Positions 25,758-37,844 of a stretch of 64,000 bases of DNA are shown here, one piece after another. Every line of letters starts with the position of its first letter. Position 1 is the stretch's first letter. The stretch comes from Mesorhizobium sp. 1M-11 (GTDB lineage Bacteria; Pseudomonadota; Alphaproteobacteria; Rhizobiales; Rhizobiaceae), in contig NZ_LJSD01000032.1 of assembly GCF_001303895.1 (NCBI RefSeq), positions 1 to 64,000 of the forward strand, read 5' to 3'. The translations under genes and the position numbers were made by a program. The notes under the pieces are model-generated. The model was not told the origin of the DNA. It ran no database searches and saw nothing but the letters and a program-made list of their open reading frames with translations.

Positions 25758-26774
25758 TCATGCGGCGATCCTCTGTCCAGCCTGGCTGCGCGCCCAGGCG
25801 ATGCCGTCGTCGAGCGACTCTGCCTTGTAGGAGAGATCGGTTCCGCCCGAGAAGGCGCTCATGAAACGCCGCACCTTGCCATAGCTGTTGTCCAGAACGG
25901 CGTGCGGGCGTCCGATCAGCAGCGAGCAGATATGAACATGCAGACGATCGGTAACGATGGCCTGCCCGCGCGATATCTGGCGAATGCCACGCTGGAAGCG
26001 GTTGTGCGCCGCCGCGTCGAGCTTGCGCAGGCGCACCTCGCCCGCCTTCAGCGACAGCAAGCCGGATGCCGCGCCGATCGCCTTTGAGACGCGCACGCTG
26101 CGCGCGGATTCGCTCGTCCAGTCTTCGACCGGAATATCGCCATACGCGGAGAGATCGAGATTGCCCGCCTTCTCCTTGTCCGATCGCAGCATCGCAAGAA
26201 CCGGAAATTCAGCCGCGGCCGGTTTGATGGCGCCGATGGCAAAAGCCATGTCGGGGCAAAGGCGTACCTGGCAGTCGAAGTGCTTTTCTGCGAACGCCTT
26301 CGATTCCTCATCGCGCACCAGCAACACGAAGTTCTTGTGACGCGCGATGGCACGCGCGCTTTCCTCGATGCGTTCGGGCGACGCGTAGTGGATCGACTGC
26401 GGGAACTGGATGATCTGGCGGTTTGGAAACCGCTCCAGGATGCGCTCGCGGAAATCCTGGTGCGCAACCCAGATGTCGCCGAAATTGCCGCCGCCATGGA
26501 TGAAGATCGGCCCGCTCGGCATCGCCTGTTCCAGCTCCTCCGCGGAAAAATCGTCGATCCGCGAGACATAGGCCGGCCGCTTGCCGTAGCGGTCCTTCAG
26601 ATAGGCCATCTCGCCCAGCCAGATCGCGGAATCGCCGCAGTTGCGGATGTCCGGAAAGTCGAGGATCGCCATCGGCTCCTCGATCGACAGGTAGTCCTTG
26701 AGGCAGTCATGGATCCTGTCTTGCAATTCATTGATCAGGACCAGATTTGATTTCTGTGTCATTGGTGTTTCCAT
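25758..26774 (-). CDS. Polysaccharide pyruvyl transferase family protein
   Basis: A protein of about 338 aa with the family's ILDFPDIRNCGDSAIWLGE start and IFIHGGGNFGDIW loop. GQAIVTDRLHVHICSLLIG, with the conserved RLHxHI motif, is near the C-terminus. These enzymes place ketal-linked pyruvate on sugars of exopolysaccharide, as ExoV does for succinoglycan. ATGs at 26789, 26774 and 26762 are possible; GGAG about 9 bases before 26774 favours that one. It sits between the flippase and glycosyltransferase genes, consistent with decoration of an exported glycan. Confidence 0.85.
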   Translation of the reverse strand: METPMTQKSNLVLINELQDRIHDCLKDYLSIEEPMAILDFPDIRNCGDSAIWLGEMAYLKDRYGKRPAYVSRIDDFSAEELEQAMPSGPIFIHGGGNFGDIWVAHQDFRERILERFPNRQIIQFPQSIHYASPERIEESARAIARHKNFVLLVRDEESKAFAEKHFDCQVRLCPDMAFAIGAIKPAAAEFPVLAMLRSDKEKAGNLDLSAYGDIPVEDWTSESARSVRVSKAIGAASGLLSLKAGEVRLRKLDAAAHNRFQRGIRQISRGQAIVTDRLHVHICSLLIGRPHAVLDNSYGKVRRFMSAFSGGTDLSYKAESLDDGIAWARSQAGQRIAA

Positions 26775-26829
26775 ATGGGATGTCTCCATCTGGCTCGTTG
26801 GACGACCGGCGCGCAGTCGCCACGTATCG

Positions 26830-28314
26830 TCAGGCGGGGCGGACTTTCGAATAGATCTTGCCCAGGATTTTCTGGACCTCGGTCTCAGGCCCTTCGGGCC
26901 GACCCATCAGGATCCAGAGCAGGAAGGTGGAAGCGCAGTACAAAAAGCCTCCAAGGCTGACCAGGATCGCCAACTGCTTGGCGAGTTCGACCTTGTCGGT
27001 TGTGTAGTCCAGATAATGTGACGCCACCGCGACACCGGCGGCCATCAGCGCGATGCTGGCAAGTGCCCGTACATTCGCCCAGAGCTGTTTCGATACGGTG
27101 ACGCCGATGAAGCGACGCACCAGGATCATGTTGACCAGCGCGCTGAACAGGCCGGTGAACACACGGCCAATGATCACGCCCGGCAGACCGGCCATGAGCA
27201 GTCCGACCACCATCACCGGAACACGGACCAGCAGCATCTGGGTGTCACGGACGAACAGAAGGCGCGTCTCGCCCTTGGCCATGCCGAGCGGCTGCACCAG
27301 TGAACCCAAGGTCTGCAGAGCGAAGACAGAGGCGAGCGCCTGGATGATGAAGATCACCGGTGCCCATTTTTCGCCGAGCGTCAGCCGGACCAGCGGATCC
27401 GCGATCACCGCAACGCCGATGCCGGCAGGAAGCGCGATCGCAGCGACCAGTGCCTGCACGCGCTGATAGGCGGCGGCCAGACGGGCCGGATCATGGCGAA
27501 TGCTGGCAAAGCCGGGATAGATCGTCTGCGTGAGCGGCATGGTCGCCTCACGCGTCGGCATCATCGCCAGGTTGCTGCCCAGCGAATAATAGCCGAGCGC
27601 GGAGCCGCCGAGCATCTTGCCGACAAGCAGGTAGTCGAAACGCCAGTTGAGCGTATTCACGATCTGGCCAGCGGTAAGCCAGGCCGAAAAGGAGAAGAAC
27701 TCCTTCATGTGCTGGAACGTGATCCTGGGCCGGAACGGCAACACCATGTAGGAAACAACCACGTTGGTCGCCTGGCTCACCAGCGTGCCGATCACCAGCG
27801 CCCAGTAGCTGTGATAGATCATGGCGATCGCCACCGCTGCGACGAAGCCCGTGAGCTTCTGTGAGACCGCGAGCACGAACTCCTGCCAGAAGATCAGGTC
27901 GCGCTGCAGCATGATCCGGCGCGGATTGATGAGTCCTCCCAGCAGGATGCTGGCGCCGAGCGCCAGCATGACGCCGGTCAGCCGCGGCTCGTTGAACAGG
28001 AGCGCTGCCGGATAGGCGAAGCCTGCGAACAGCAGGCCAAGCAGCAATCCGCGCGAGGCATTCAGCGTCCATGCCGCGCTGAAATGCGATTCATCCGGCG
28101 CCTTGTGGCGGATCAGCGCCTCGGAAAGCGAAATCTGGGTGACCGTATCGACGATCAGCAGCATTGTCGTGGCCAGCGCCACGAGGCCGAAATCGGCAGG
28201 TGTGAGATACCATGCCAGCACGAAGGTCGAGAGCGTCGCCAGTCCATTGACGATCGCCCTGGACAGGCTGAGCCACATGCTTCCCTTGACGAGGCGTCCC
28301 GTGATGCTGCTCAT
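26830..28314 (-). CDS. Oligosaccharide flippase, Wzx/MOP family
   Basis: A 494-aa membrane protein with roughly 12-14 helices. The N-terminal SMWLSLSRAIVNGLATLSTF and the LTPADFGLVALA segment are typical of Wzx/RfbX proteins that flip undecaprenyl-linked oligosaccharide across the inner membrane. The ATG at 28314 (MSSITG) is chosen because the upstream frame runs into a palindromic repeat. It is the first gene of the minus-strand group flippase, pyruvyl transferase, glycosyltransferase, CapA. Confidence 0.88.
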   Translation of the reverse strand: MSSITGRLVKGSMWLSLSRAIVNGLATLSTFVLAWYLTPADFGLVALATTMLLIVDTVTQISLSEALIRHKAPDESHFSAAWTLNASRGLLLGLLFAGFAYPAALLFNEPRLTGVMLALGASILLGGLINPRRIMLQRDLIFWQEFVLAVSQKLTGFVAAVAIAMIYHSYWALVIGTLVSQATNVVVSYMVLPFRPRITFQHMKEFFSFSAWLTAGQIVNTLNWRFDYLLVGKMLGGSALGYYSLGSNLAMMPTREATMPLTQTIYPGFASIRHDPARLAAAYQRVQALVAAIALPAGIGVAVIADPLVRLTLGEKWAPVIFIIQALASVFALQTLGSLVQPLGMAKGETRLLFVRDTQMLLVRVPVMVVGLLMAGLPGVIIGRVFTGLFSALVNMILVRRFIGVTVSKQLWANVRALASIALMAAGVAVASHYLDYTTDKVELAKQLAILVSLGGFLYCASTFLLWILMGRPEGPETEVQKILGKIYSKVRPA

Positions 28315-28330
28315 GCGGCGACGCTGGCTC

Positions 28331-28379
28331 CAAAGCATGATTCCGAAAAGTTGCAGACTTTTCGGACAAGGATCATGCG
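28331..28379. repeat. Palindromic repeat (GCATGAT...CCGAAAAG...ATCATGC), copy 1
   Basis: AAAGCATGATTCCGAAAAG, TTGCAGAC, CTTTTCGGACAAGGATCATGC: an imperfect inverted repeat directly upstream of the flippase start. A near-identical copy lies at 48066-48113 upstream of lgt. Confidence 0.8.
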
Positions 28380-28808
28380 AAAAGAAAAAAGGCTCGCGCG
28401 GAATGCCTGGTCATCGCGAGCACATTTCGCGCCAGCGGGTGAAACCGCGCCTATCGCCGCAAGGCGAGCCGGTTTTCGCGACACGTGAATAGCCGCGAGA
28501 GCGATGTCCGCCGGTACCAAGCCGTACTCCAATCGGAACTGGCCACGGCGACCATCCTTGTGGGATTTTCGCGCGTGCCTGTCTTTGTTCGCCCCTGCCG
28601 CTCACCAAGACGGCCGCAAATTATGGTCCGCTATGTTGCACCGCAATAGGGACCTGATCACGGTTCATTTCAGGCCTTCGTTATGTAACGCCCACAGCGG
28701 TTTAGCCTCGGCTGACAGCCGTCCGAGAGACCTGTTCTTAGGCTGGAAATGTGTCAGGATTGGAGCTTTCGATGGCCAGACTCAGTCAGGAGCCATCGCG
28801 TCCACTCC
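28380..28808. other. Gene-free stretch between amidase end and flippase promoter
   Basis: About 430 bp with no convincing protein gene on either strand. It should contain the flippase promoter on its left side. I see no further repeat or hairpin of note. Confidence 0.5.
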
Positions 28809-30239
28809 TCAAGCGCTGATCGGAGGGCGTTTATCCTTCCACGGCATTGTCAGTTCGAGCTGGCTCGAAACCGCGAGCACGGCCGCCTCATCGCCATAAC
28901 GGCCGACAAGCTGCACGCCGATCGGAATGCCCTCCTGAGACCAGCCAAGCGGCAGCGAGATCGCGGGCAGGCCGGAAATGTTGAATGGATAGGCGAAGCC
29001 GGCATCTGCCCACTTGGCATTATAGCGGTCGAGATCGGTCATCGACATGTCGTAGTACCCCATCGGGCGGGGCAGCTGCGTCAGCGTCGGCGTGAGGTAG
29101 ATGTCGTAGGGCGAAAGATCCTGTGCGATCGCCCGGCTGAGCTGACGCAGCTTTTCGACATCGCGCACGTGATCGACCCCACTGATCGATCGGCCACGCT
29201 CGATCACCGCCCAGGTGATCGGTTCGACATCCTCCCGGGTTACTGGCCGTCCGATTGCGCCAGCCAGGTTTTCGAACATTGCCGCCGTTTCGACCGGCCC
29301 CATGTGGCAATAGGTGCTCCAGGCGTCGTTGCCGTCGAGCGCCATATCGTGCTCCTCGACATCGTGTCCGAGGCTTTCCAGCGACTTGGCGGTGGCCAAC
29401 ACGGTGGCCTTGACCTGCGGATCGACAGGCGTGCCGTTGTTGGCGGTGACCGTGTAACCGACCCGCAGCCGCTTCGGCGCGCGCCGTGACAGTTCCAGCC
29501 AGCTTTCGGTGGGTCTCGGCGGCACATAGGCGTCGCCAGGCAGCGCGCCGGCCACGGCATCGAGATAGGCTGCCGTGTCGCGCACCGTGCGCGAATGGCA
29601 CAGGAAATAGGCGCCGCCATACCAGAAATCGCCGTCCGGAGCGAGCGTGACACGACCGCGCGAGGGTTTCAGACCGACAATGCCGCAGCAGGAAGCTGGG
29701 ACGCGGATGGAACCCGCACCGTCGCTGGCCTCGCTGATCTGCACCATGCGCGACGCCACCGCCGCTGCGGTGCCGCCGCTGGAACCACCGGCAGTGATGT
29801 CCTCCTTCCATGGGTTGATGGTGGCGCCGTAGAGTTTCGGCTCGGTCGAGACCGACCAGCCGTTTTCCGGCGCATTCGACTTGCCGACCAGTACCAATCC
29901 TGCCGCCTTGGCGCGGCGCACCGTTTCGGAATCCGTCTCCGCCACCAGGTCCTTCATATACGATGACGAATTGGTCAGCGGTGCACCCTGCCACGAGCTG
30001 CCGAGTTCCTTGGCCAGGAACGGAACGCCGGCGAACGGAGCTTTGCGGTCGACTTTCGCCGCCATCGCTCGCCCCATATCGTAGAGCCGATGGACGACCG
30101 CGTTGAGCCGGGGATTGAGCTGTTCGATCAATGTGATGGCGGTCTCGACCACCTCCAGCGGCGAGACTTCGCCACGCTGCACCAGTTCGGCCACGCCGAG
30201 CGCATCGGATTGGACATAGACATCCTGCAGGTTTGTCAC
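28809..30239 (-). CDS. Amidase-signature family hydrolase
   Basis: A 476-aa enzyme of the amidase signature family with a Ser-cisSer-Lys triad. The Lys lies in PFLAKELGSSWQG, and the Gly/Ser-rich TAGGSSGGTAAAVASRM carries the serines. SIRVPASCCGIVGLKPSRGR is the typical following block. Family members hydrolyse amides such as aryl amides, indole acetamide or 6-aminohexanoate oligomers; the substrate is not evident. The start is a GTG at 30239, supported by GGGAGGAGGAACC; the long upstream frame has no RBS. It stands alone. Confidence 0.87.
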   Translation of the reverse strand: MTNLQDVYVQSDALGVAELVQRGEVSPLEVVETAITLIEQLNPRLNAVVHRLYDMGRAMAAKVDRKAPFAGVPFLAKELGSSWQGAPLTNSSSYMKDLVAETDSETVRRAKAAGLVLVGKSNAPENGWSVSTEPKLYGATINPWKEDITAGGSSGGTAAAVASRMVQISEASDGAGSIRVPASCCGIVGLKPSRGRVTLAPDGDFWYGGAYFLCHSRTVRDTAAYLDAVAGALPGDAYVPPRPTESWLELSRRAPKRLRVGYTVTANNGTPVDPQVKATVLATAKSLESLGHDVEEHDMALDGNDAWSTYCHMGPVETAAMFENLAGAIGRPVTREDVEPITWAVIERGRSISGVDHVRDVEKLRQLSRAIAQDLSPYDIYLTPTLTQLPRPMGYYDMSMTDLDRYNAKWADAGFAYPFNISGLPAISLPLGWSQEGIPIGVQLVGRYGDEAAVLAVSSQLELTMPWKDKRPPISA

Positions 30240-30496
30240 GATGGTTCCTCCTCCCAGAAGAATGAGGCTGACCGAACGCCAGCCGAATACGATCCCGGTC
30301 CCGGCCCCTCCCCGTCCCCAATGCGGAAAAGATAGTGTTGAGGCACGCCAGCTGAATGGAGCAGATGGGGTGACTGTGGCGGTCCAGCCGTGACGACCCA
30401 TCCCGTCCGGCCCGGCCCTAACCATAACTCAAGGCAGGACTGGCGGCTGCATTCAAGCGGGCTAATATGCGCCGTCCAAACATTATGGAGGGGACG

Positions 30497-30910
30497 ATGC
30501 TTCATAAACTGGTTGCGGCCCTTGCCCTGCTCGGCGGGCTCGCAGTCGCCGCGCCGGCACTGGCCGCCAGCGCGCACACCACCGGCAACGTGAATGTGCG
30601 CTCCGGACCGGGGACCGGTTATGCCAAGCTCGGCACGTTGACGGCAGGCACCCGTGTGAACCTGCGCGGCTGTGAGGACAATTGGTGCAACGTCGGTGGA
30701 GCAGGCCTATCCGGCTGGGTCTCTGCCAATTTCCTGAGCAACTATATCGGCCGTCCGCCTGCAGTGGTCATTGCGCCGAAAATCGTCGTGCGACCACCAT
30801 ATCGCCCACCGCATTGGCAAAGACCGCCGCATCGCCCTGGTTGGAAGCCACGGCCGCCCAAGCCGCGCCCTGGAAAATGCAAGATCGCACCGGGCTTCCC
30901 CTGTCCGTGA
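30497..30910 (+). CDS. Secreted bacterial SH3-domain protein
   Basis: A 137-aa protein with a signal peptide (MLHKLVAALALLGGLAVAA, cleavage near ALAAS). One SH3b domain follows, with GNVNVRSGPGTGYAKLGTL and GAGLSGWVSANFLSNY. The C-terminal tail is rich in Pro, Arg and Lys (HWQRPPHRPGWKPRPPKP). SH3b domains usually bind peptidoglycan or peptides in the envelope, so it is probably periplasmic. RBS GGAGGGG precedes the ATG at 30497. It is not part of an operon. Confidence 0.85.
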   Translation: MLHKLVAALALLGGLAVAAPALAASAHTTGNVNVRSGPGTGYAKLGTLTAGTRVNLRGCEDNWCNVGGAGLSGWVSANFLSNYIGRPPAVVIAPKIVVRPPYRPPHWQRPPHRPGWKPRPPKPRPGKCKIAPGFPCP

Positions 30911-30914
30911 TCCA

Positions 30915-30938
30915 CTCCTGACAACCTGATGTCAGGAG
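30915..30938 (+). terminator. Hairpin after the SH3 gene
   Basis: CTCCTGACA (30915-30923), loop, TGTCAGGAG (30930-30938): a 9-bp perfect stem 4 bases after the stop codon. A T-run is lacking. Confidence 0.5.
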
Positions 30939-31019
30939 CCCGGCTGACATTGAGGCTGAAGGCCAGCTCGCGGCCTCCAGCCTCTTTCCATTTCGGCGGA
31001 CTCCTCCCATATTCGGGGT

Positions 31020-34166
<3,147 letters not shown>

Positions 34167-34188
34167 TTGCCGGGCGCTTTTGAGCGTG

Positions 34189-34279
34189 GAGCGTTTCCGG
34201 TTCTGCGGAAACGCTCTAACTCTTTGTTTTGCGCAATTCCGGACGGAAAACCGCTTCGCACTTTTCCTGGAATTGCTCT
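34189..34279. repeat. Mosaic palindromic repeat, copy B (reverse orientation)
   Basis: GAGCGTTTCCGG...GGAAACGCTC, then a TAACTCTTTGTTTTGCG linker, then AATTCCGG...CCTGGAATTGCTCT. It is the reverse-complement arrangement of copy A and starts 22 bp after the uvrB stop. Confidence 0.85.
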
Positions 34280-34376
34280 GACAAAAAAAATAGACCCCTT
34301 GTCGGGAAGCAGTCTCGTCATTCGTTCCTTGAGTGTCGGCACAAGATGTCGCCGCCAACAAAGGGGAGAATGCACC

Positions 34377-34568
34377 ATGTCGATCCTGTCATCCATTGGT
34401 CGCATCGCGACCGAATACTCGGCGGCACGAACCCGCGCTCGCACCGAGCGTGTGCTTCGTTCATTGCCGATCGAACTGCGCAAGGACATTGGCTGGCCTG
34501 AGCCCATCGATGGATGGGCAAACCGGCCGTTCGGTCCCATCACCCGGGCCAATTCGCTGAGCTCATAA
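34377..34568 (+). CDS. DUF1127 small protein
   Basis: A 63-aa protein with the DUF1127 signature near residues 28-40 (LRSLPIELRKDIGWP) preceded by a basic helix, YSAARTRARTERV. Small DUF1127 (YjiS-like) proteins in alphaproteobacteria bind RNA or affect phosphate and carbon metabolism; the exact role here is unknown. The ATG at 34377 follows AAGGGGAG by about 8 bases. It is a free-standing small gene that is easy to miss. Confidence 0.85.
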   Translation: MSILSSIGRIATEYSAARTRARTERVLRSLPIELRKDIGWPEPIDGWANRPFGPITRANSLSS

Positions 34569-34598
34569 GCTGAATCCACAAAACGAGAGGAGAGCCCC

Positions 34599-35027
34599 AT
34601 GAACGACACGACCACACAGACCGAATATCCACGCCCGCAGGTTCTCGGCGGCCTGATCGCCTATCTGCAGGTGGACGGTGCCGTAAAGGCCGCCGAATTC
34701 TACAAGCGTGCCTTCGGCGCCGAGGAAGTCTTCTCCTATCCGCCGGACGAGCAGGGCCGCACCATGCACATCCATCTCTATATCAACGGTTCCTCGCTGA
34801 TGCTGTGCGATGCTTATCCTGAGCACGGTCAGCCACACAGGCCGGCGCAAGGCTACACGATGCAGCTCATCCTGCAGGCCAACACTATCGACAGTTGGTG
34901 GAAGCGCGCGGTCGATGCCGGCTGCGAAATCGAAAGCCCGCTGCAGGAGATGTTCTGGGGCGACCGTTGGGGCAGCCTGCGCGATCCGTTCGGTGTCAAC
35001 TGGGCGATGAACGCCCCTATCAAGTAG
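34599..35027 (+). CDS. VOC-fold protein, PhnB/glyoxalase-like
   Basis: A 142-aa vicinal-oxygen-chelate fold protein of two beta-alpha-beta-beta-beta units. GLIAYLQVDGAVKAAEFYKRAFGAEE is the PhnB-like start, HLYINGSSLMLCDAYPE is in the middle, and WGSLRDPFGVNWAM is the C-terminal family signature. Classical metal ligands are not all obvious, so it may bind rather than convert a small molecule. It starts 30 bp after the DUF1127 gene on the same strand and may share its transcript. Confidence 0.85.
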   Translation: MNDTTTQTEYPRPQVLGGLIAYLQVDGAVKAAEFYKRAFGAEEVFSYPPDEQGRTMHIHLYINGSSLMLCDAYPEHGQPHRPAQGYTMQLILQANTIDSWWKRAVDAGCEIESPLQEMFWGDRWGSLRDPFGVNWAMNAPIK

Positions 35028-35061
35028 CCAGAGGCCGACCTTCCACCAAAGGCTGGCTTCC

Positions 35062-35090
35062 AACCGCCGGGTCGGACGATCCGGCGGTTT
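35062..35090. terminator. Bidirectional terminator hairpin
   Basis: AACCGCCGG (35062-35070), 10-base loop, CCGGCGGTT (35081-35089) followed by TTGTT. It lies between the convergent VOC and sulfotransferase genes. Confidence 0.7.
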
Positions 35091-35104
35091 GTTCCTGACG
35101 ACTG

Positions 35105-36817
35105 CTACTTCAACCGTTCGATCAGCGGATTGAGCCGGTCGCCATAACGTTTCCAGAGATCGACAGACCCCTTGTACATCGGCTGGCGCACCTGCGCGGC
35201 CGAAGCCGTGCGCACCTGCCGTTCGTTCTCATGGAACGACAGCACCGCATCGCTCCAAGGCAGGCCGAGATAGTCGATCAATGCGCGGCTCTGGCCTTCC
35301 TGATCGGTCACGAAATCCTCGTAGCGCACATCGTGTACGACGCCAGGCAGCACGGCATGCCAGTGCGCCATCATATCCGTGTAGAGATTGTGGAAATCGG
35401 CCAGCTCGGCAAGGTCATAGCCGTAGAGATGGCCGTCACCGCGGAAATGCGACTTGAAAATCGACAGGCAGGTTGCCACCGCATTGCGGCTGCAATGCAC
35501 GATCTTAGCCTTGGGCAGCATCAGGTGCAGGAAGCCCACCAGGAGGAAGTTACCCGGCATCTTGTCGGTTACATGCTTCAAGCCGGGATAGCGGGCATGC
35601 AGCATGTCGAGATAATCGTGCCCGGCATCGGCGAAGGCCTTGTCCGGCATATCGGCGATACCGGCAGGGAAGCCGCCTTTCATATCGAGCGGGAACCCCT
35701 TGCCCACGGCGGTCTTGAGGATCGTCAGCTCGCCGGCGCCGAACACCTGGGGATGGCTGGCGATGATCTGCTCGACCAGCGTCGTGCCCGAACGCGGCAT
35801 GCCCACGACGAAGATCGGCGCGTCGTCCTCGATCGCGCTCGGCCTGTGTTTTTCGAAGAACTCCCTGGTGAAGGTCGCCTTCATCGCCTCGAATTCGGCG
35901 CGTGTCCTGGCGGCATCGTAGGAGATGCCCTGGCGGCGGATGGCATTGCCCTCGGCGAAATAGTCGAACGCCCTGTCGTAGATCTTGAGATCGTCGTGTG
36001 CCTTGCCCAGACCAAAGGAAAGCTGCATGCGCGCCAGGCTGTCTGCCGGCGCCTTGGCGTGTTGAGTTTCCATGGCGGTCAACTCGCCGTCGCGCTCGCG
36101 CTGCGGCTTGACCTGGGACAGCATCAGCCAGGACTTCGCCTGGGCGGGCTCTGCGGCCAGCGCGGTGCGGAAATGCTCGGCCGCTTCGGCCAGACGGCCC
36201 TTCTCCATCAACCCGACGCCGTAGCCGTGATTGAGGTCGGCATCCTTCGGACGGATTGTCAGCGCTTCGCGGAACGTAGCCAACGCATCGTCCAGCCTGC
36301 CAGCCTCCTGCTGCGTCTCGGCAAGCCCCGCCCTTGCGCGCATGTGGAAGGGATTGCGGCCGATCGTGGCGCGGAAGACTTCCTCGGCGGCATCGAAATG
36401 ACCGACCTGCCGCAACGTCGAGCCGAGATTTTCGCGTGCAGCGGCGTGATCAGCCTTCGCGGCGACAGCCTTGCGAAACTGATCGGCCGCGGCGACAGCC
36501 CGGCCGGCATCGCGCAGCACCGTACCGTAGTTGTTGAGGAAATCCGGGTTCCTCGGCTCGGCCCGCAGCGACTGCTCGATGAGGAGCAGTCCTTCGGCAC
36601 TGCGGCCGGTCTGGTGCAGCAGAAGGCCGAGGAAATGCGCTGCGGCGGGATGGCTGGCCTTGGCCGCGAGAACCTGCCGATAGAGGCTTTCCGCTTCCGG
36701 CAGCCGCCCCGTCTGATGCAATTGCAATGCCTGGGCAACCGCGCGATCCAGATCACCGCCACGCGGCGGTTGCCCGGAGCCTCCGGTGCCACTCTTTGCG
36801 CCTTCGCGCCTTCTCAA
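35105..36817 (-). CDS. TPR-repeat sulfotransferase family protein
   Basis: A 570-aa protein. The N-terminal ~260 residues form about six TPR units (ALQLHQTGRLPEAESLYRQV, NYGTVLRDAGRAVAAADQF and similar). The C-terminal sulfotransferase domain has the 5'-PAPS loop in VVGMPRSGTTLVEQIIASHP and the 3'-phosphate site in IVHCSRNAVATCLSIF. It probably transfers sulfate from PAPS to a protein or glycan chosen by the TPR part; the acceptor is unknown. No PAPS-synthesis genes are nearby. It has no signal peptide, so it is cytoplasmic. Confidence 0.87.
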   Translation of the reverse strand: MRRREGAKSGTGGSGQPPRGGDLDRAVAQALQLHQTGRLPEAESLYRQVLAAKASHPAAAHFLGLLLHQTGRSAEGLLLIEQSLRAEPRNPDFLNNYGTVLRDAGRAVAAADQFRKAVAAKADHAAARENLGSTLRQVGHFDAAEEVFRATIGRNPFHMRARAGLAETQQEAGRLDDALATFREALTIRPKDADLNHGYGVGLMEKGRLAEAAEHFRTALAAEPAQAKSWLMLSQVKPQRERDGELTAMETQHAKAPADSLARMQLSFGLGKAHDDLKIYDRAFDYFAEGNAIRRQGISYDAARTRAEFEAMKATFTREFFEKHRPSAIEDDAPIFVVGMPRSGTTLVEQIIASHPQVFGAGELTILKTAVGKGFPLDMKGGFPAGIADMPDKAFADAGHDYLDMLHARYPGLKHVTDKMPGNFLLVGFLHLMLPKAKIVHCSRNAVATCLSIFKSHFRGDGHLYGYDLAELADFHNLYTDMMAHWHAVLPGVVHDVRYEDFVTDQEGQSRALIDYLGLPWSDAVLSFHENERQVRTASAAQVRQPMYKGSVDLWKRYGDRLNPLIERLK

Positions 36818-36915
36818 TGCCCGGTTGATGGGACACCTGCCATGTTCGTCTGAGCCTGATGCGACCTAGGCCATCCGGCTGGCGGTTTCAAGCATGGCGT
36901 GTCCGAACCAACCTT

Positions 36916-36942
36916 CCAGGCGCCGCGGATAGCGGCGCCTGG
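36916..36942 (-). terminator. Hairpin after the Kazal-like lipoprotein gene
   Basis: CCAGGCGCCGC (36916-36926) and GCGGCGCCTGG (36932-36942) form a perfect 11-bp stem with a 5-base loop, 9 bp past the stop codon on the minus strand. Confidence 0.65.
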
Positions 36943-36951
36943 AAGCGGTAA

Positions 36952-37362
36952 TCAACATGGGCCTCCGTCGACGACGCGCCAGCCGGCGGCGCGCGCTTCG
37001 CAGCTGTTCGGGAAGGTCTGCAGCTGTCCGCGCCGGCGTGCGCAGACGGGAGCATATTCCCGCGTGCAGAACTGCGGGCGGTCGCCGCCATCGTTCCAGC
37101 CACCACCACGGCACTGACCGTCGCCGATGACGCGATAGCCGGACCGCCGCGCCATGCACGCATTGGCGAAGGTTTGCCTGTCGCCGCCGCGCCGCGCGCA
37201 GACGGGTTCGTATTCGCGCGTACAGAATTGCGGCCCTGGACCAGGATAAGGCGGGCGTGGTCCCGGCCCCTCGTCCACGACGACGGTGCATGCCGCCAGC
37301 ACAATCGTCAGAACCGCAAGCGCAAGGCTTTGCGGCCGCAGGAAGAATTTCAGAAACATCAT
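36952..37362 (-). CDS. Lipoprotein with two Kazal-like domains
   Basis: A 136-aa protein with a lipoprotein signal (residues 13-25, ending in TIVLAAC), a Pro/Gly-rich linker, then two tandem ~38-aa Cys-rich modules. Each has FCTREYxPVCARR, a TFxNxCxAR core and a final GxC, which is the Kazal protease-inhibitor pattern. The two repeats are about 65% identical by eye. Kazal domains inhibit serine proteases, so an envelope-anchored inhibitor is possible, though rhizobial homologs are uncharacterised. It is monocistronic, with its own hairpin terminator. Confidence 0.8.
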   Translation of the reverse strand: MMFLKFFLRPQSLALAVLTIVLAACTVVVDEGPGPRPPYPGPGPQFCTREYEPVCARRGGDRQTFANACMARRSGYRVIGDGQCRGGGWNDGGDRPQFCTREYAPVCARRRGQLQTFPNSCEARAAGWRVVDGGPC

Positions 37363-37661
37363 GGCCTCTCTCCATCACCCCCACCGGCGGTCAAGCCGGA
37401 GACACGGCGCCGCGACCGCGGCAGCCATATCAGCCCGATTGAATAGCCCGCATCGGGAACAACGCAAGTGCAGCCTTCCGCCGTGGTGAACGGCTAAATC
37501 AACCGTACCGGCGGGTTCTGCACCTATCATTCCCGGTCTGTGGCAGATGACCCTGCCTTGGCGAGGGTCTAGTGCGGGCGCAAGCTAGGCGTTCAGTCAC
37601 CTGCTTCAGCTTGCAACGATCACATTTCCGTGCGATAAATTCTGTGTTCGGGCATTTGCGA

Positions 37662-37844
37662 CCCGGAGACTGGAACGTTTGCACGACCCTTTCCCCGATA
37701 GTGTGAATCTCTGACAGCCCCGTTTTTCGGCGGGGGATTTTGTCATGCGCGAATGCATGAGCGCCGAAAAAACCACCGGGAACTGCCCATCGGCGCAGGA
37801 CGAAGGGCGGACCCCATCATTGAACGGGTGAGGGAGTTAATCCA
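37662..37844 (+). promoter_or_regulatory. Long leader of the first cold-shock gene
   Basis: CCCGGAGACTGGA (37662-37674) is repeated exactly at 38229-38241 before the second csp gene. Downstream, GTTTTTCGGCG (37722-37732) can pair with CGCCGAAAAAAC (37762-37773), with inner CATGC/GCATG arms. A long structured 5' region is usual for csp genes. The rest of the gap 37363-37661 shows nothing I can name. Confidence 0.55.
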
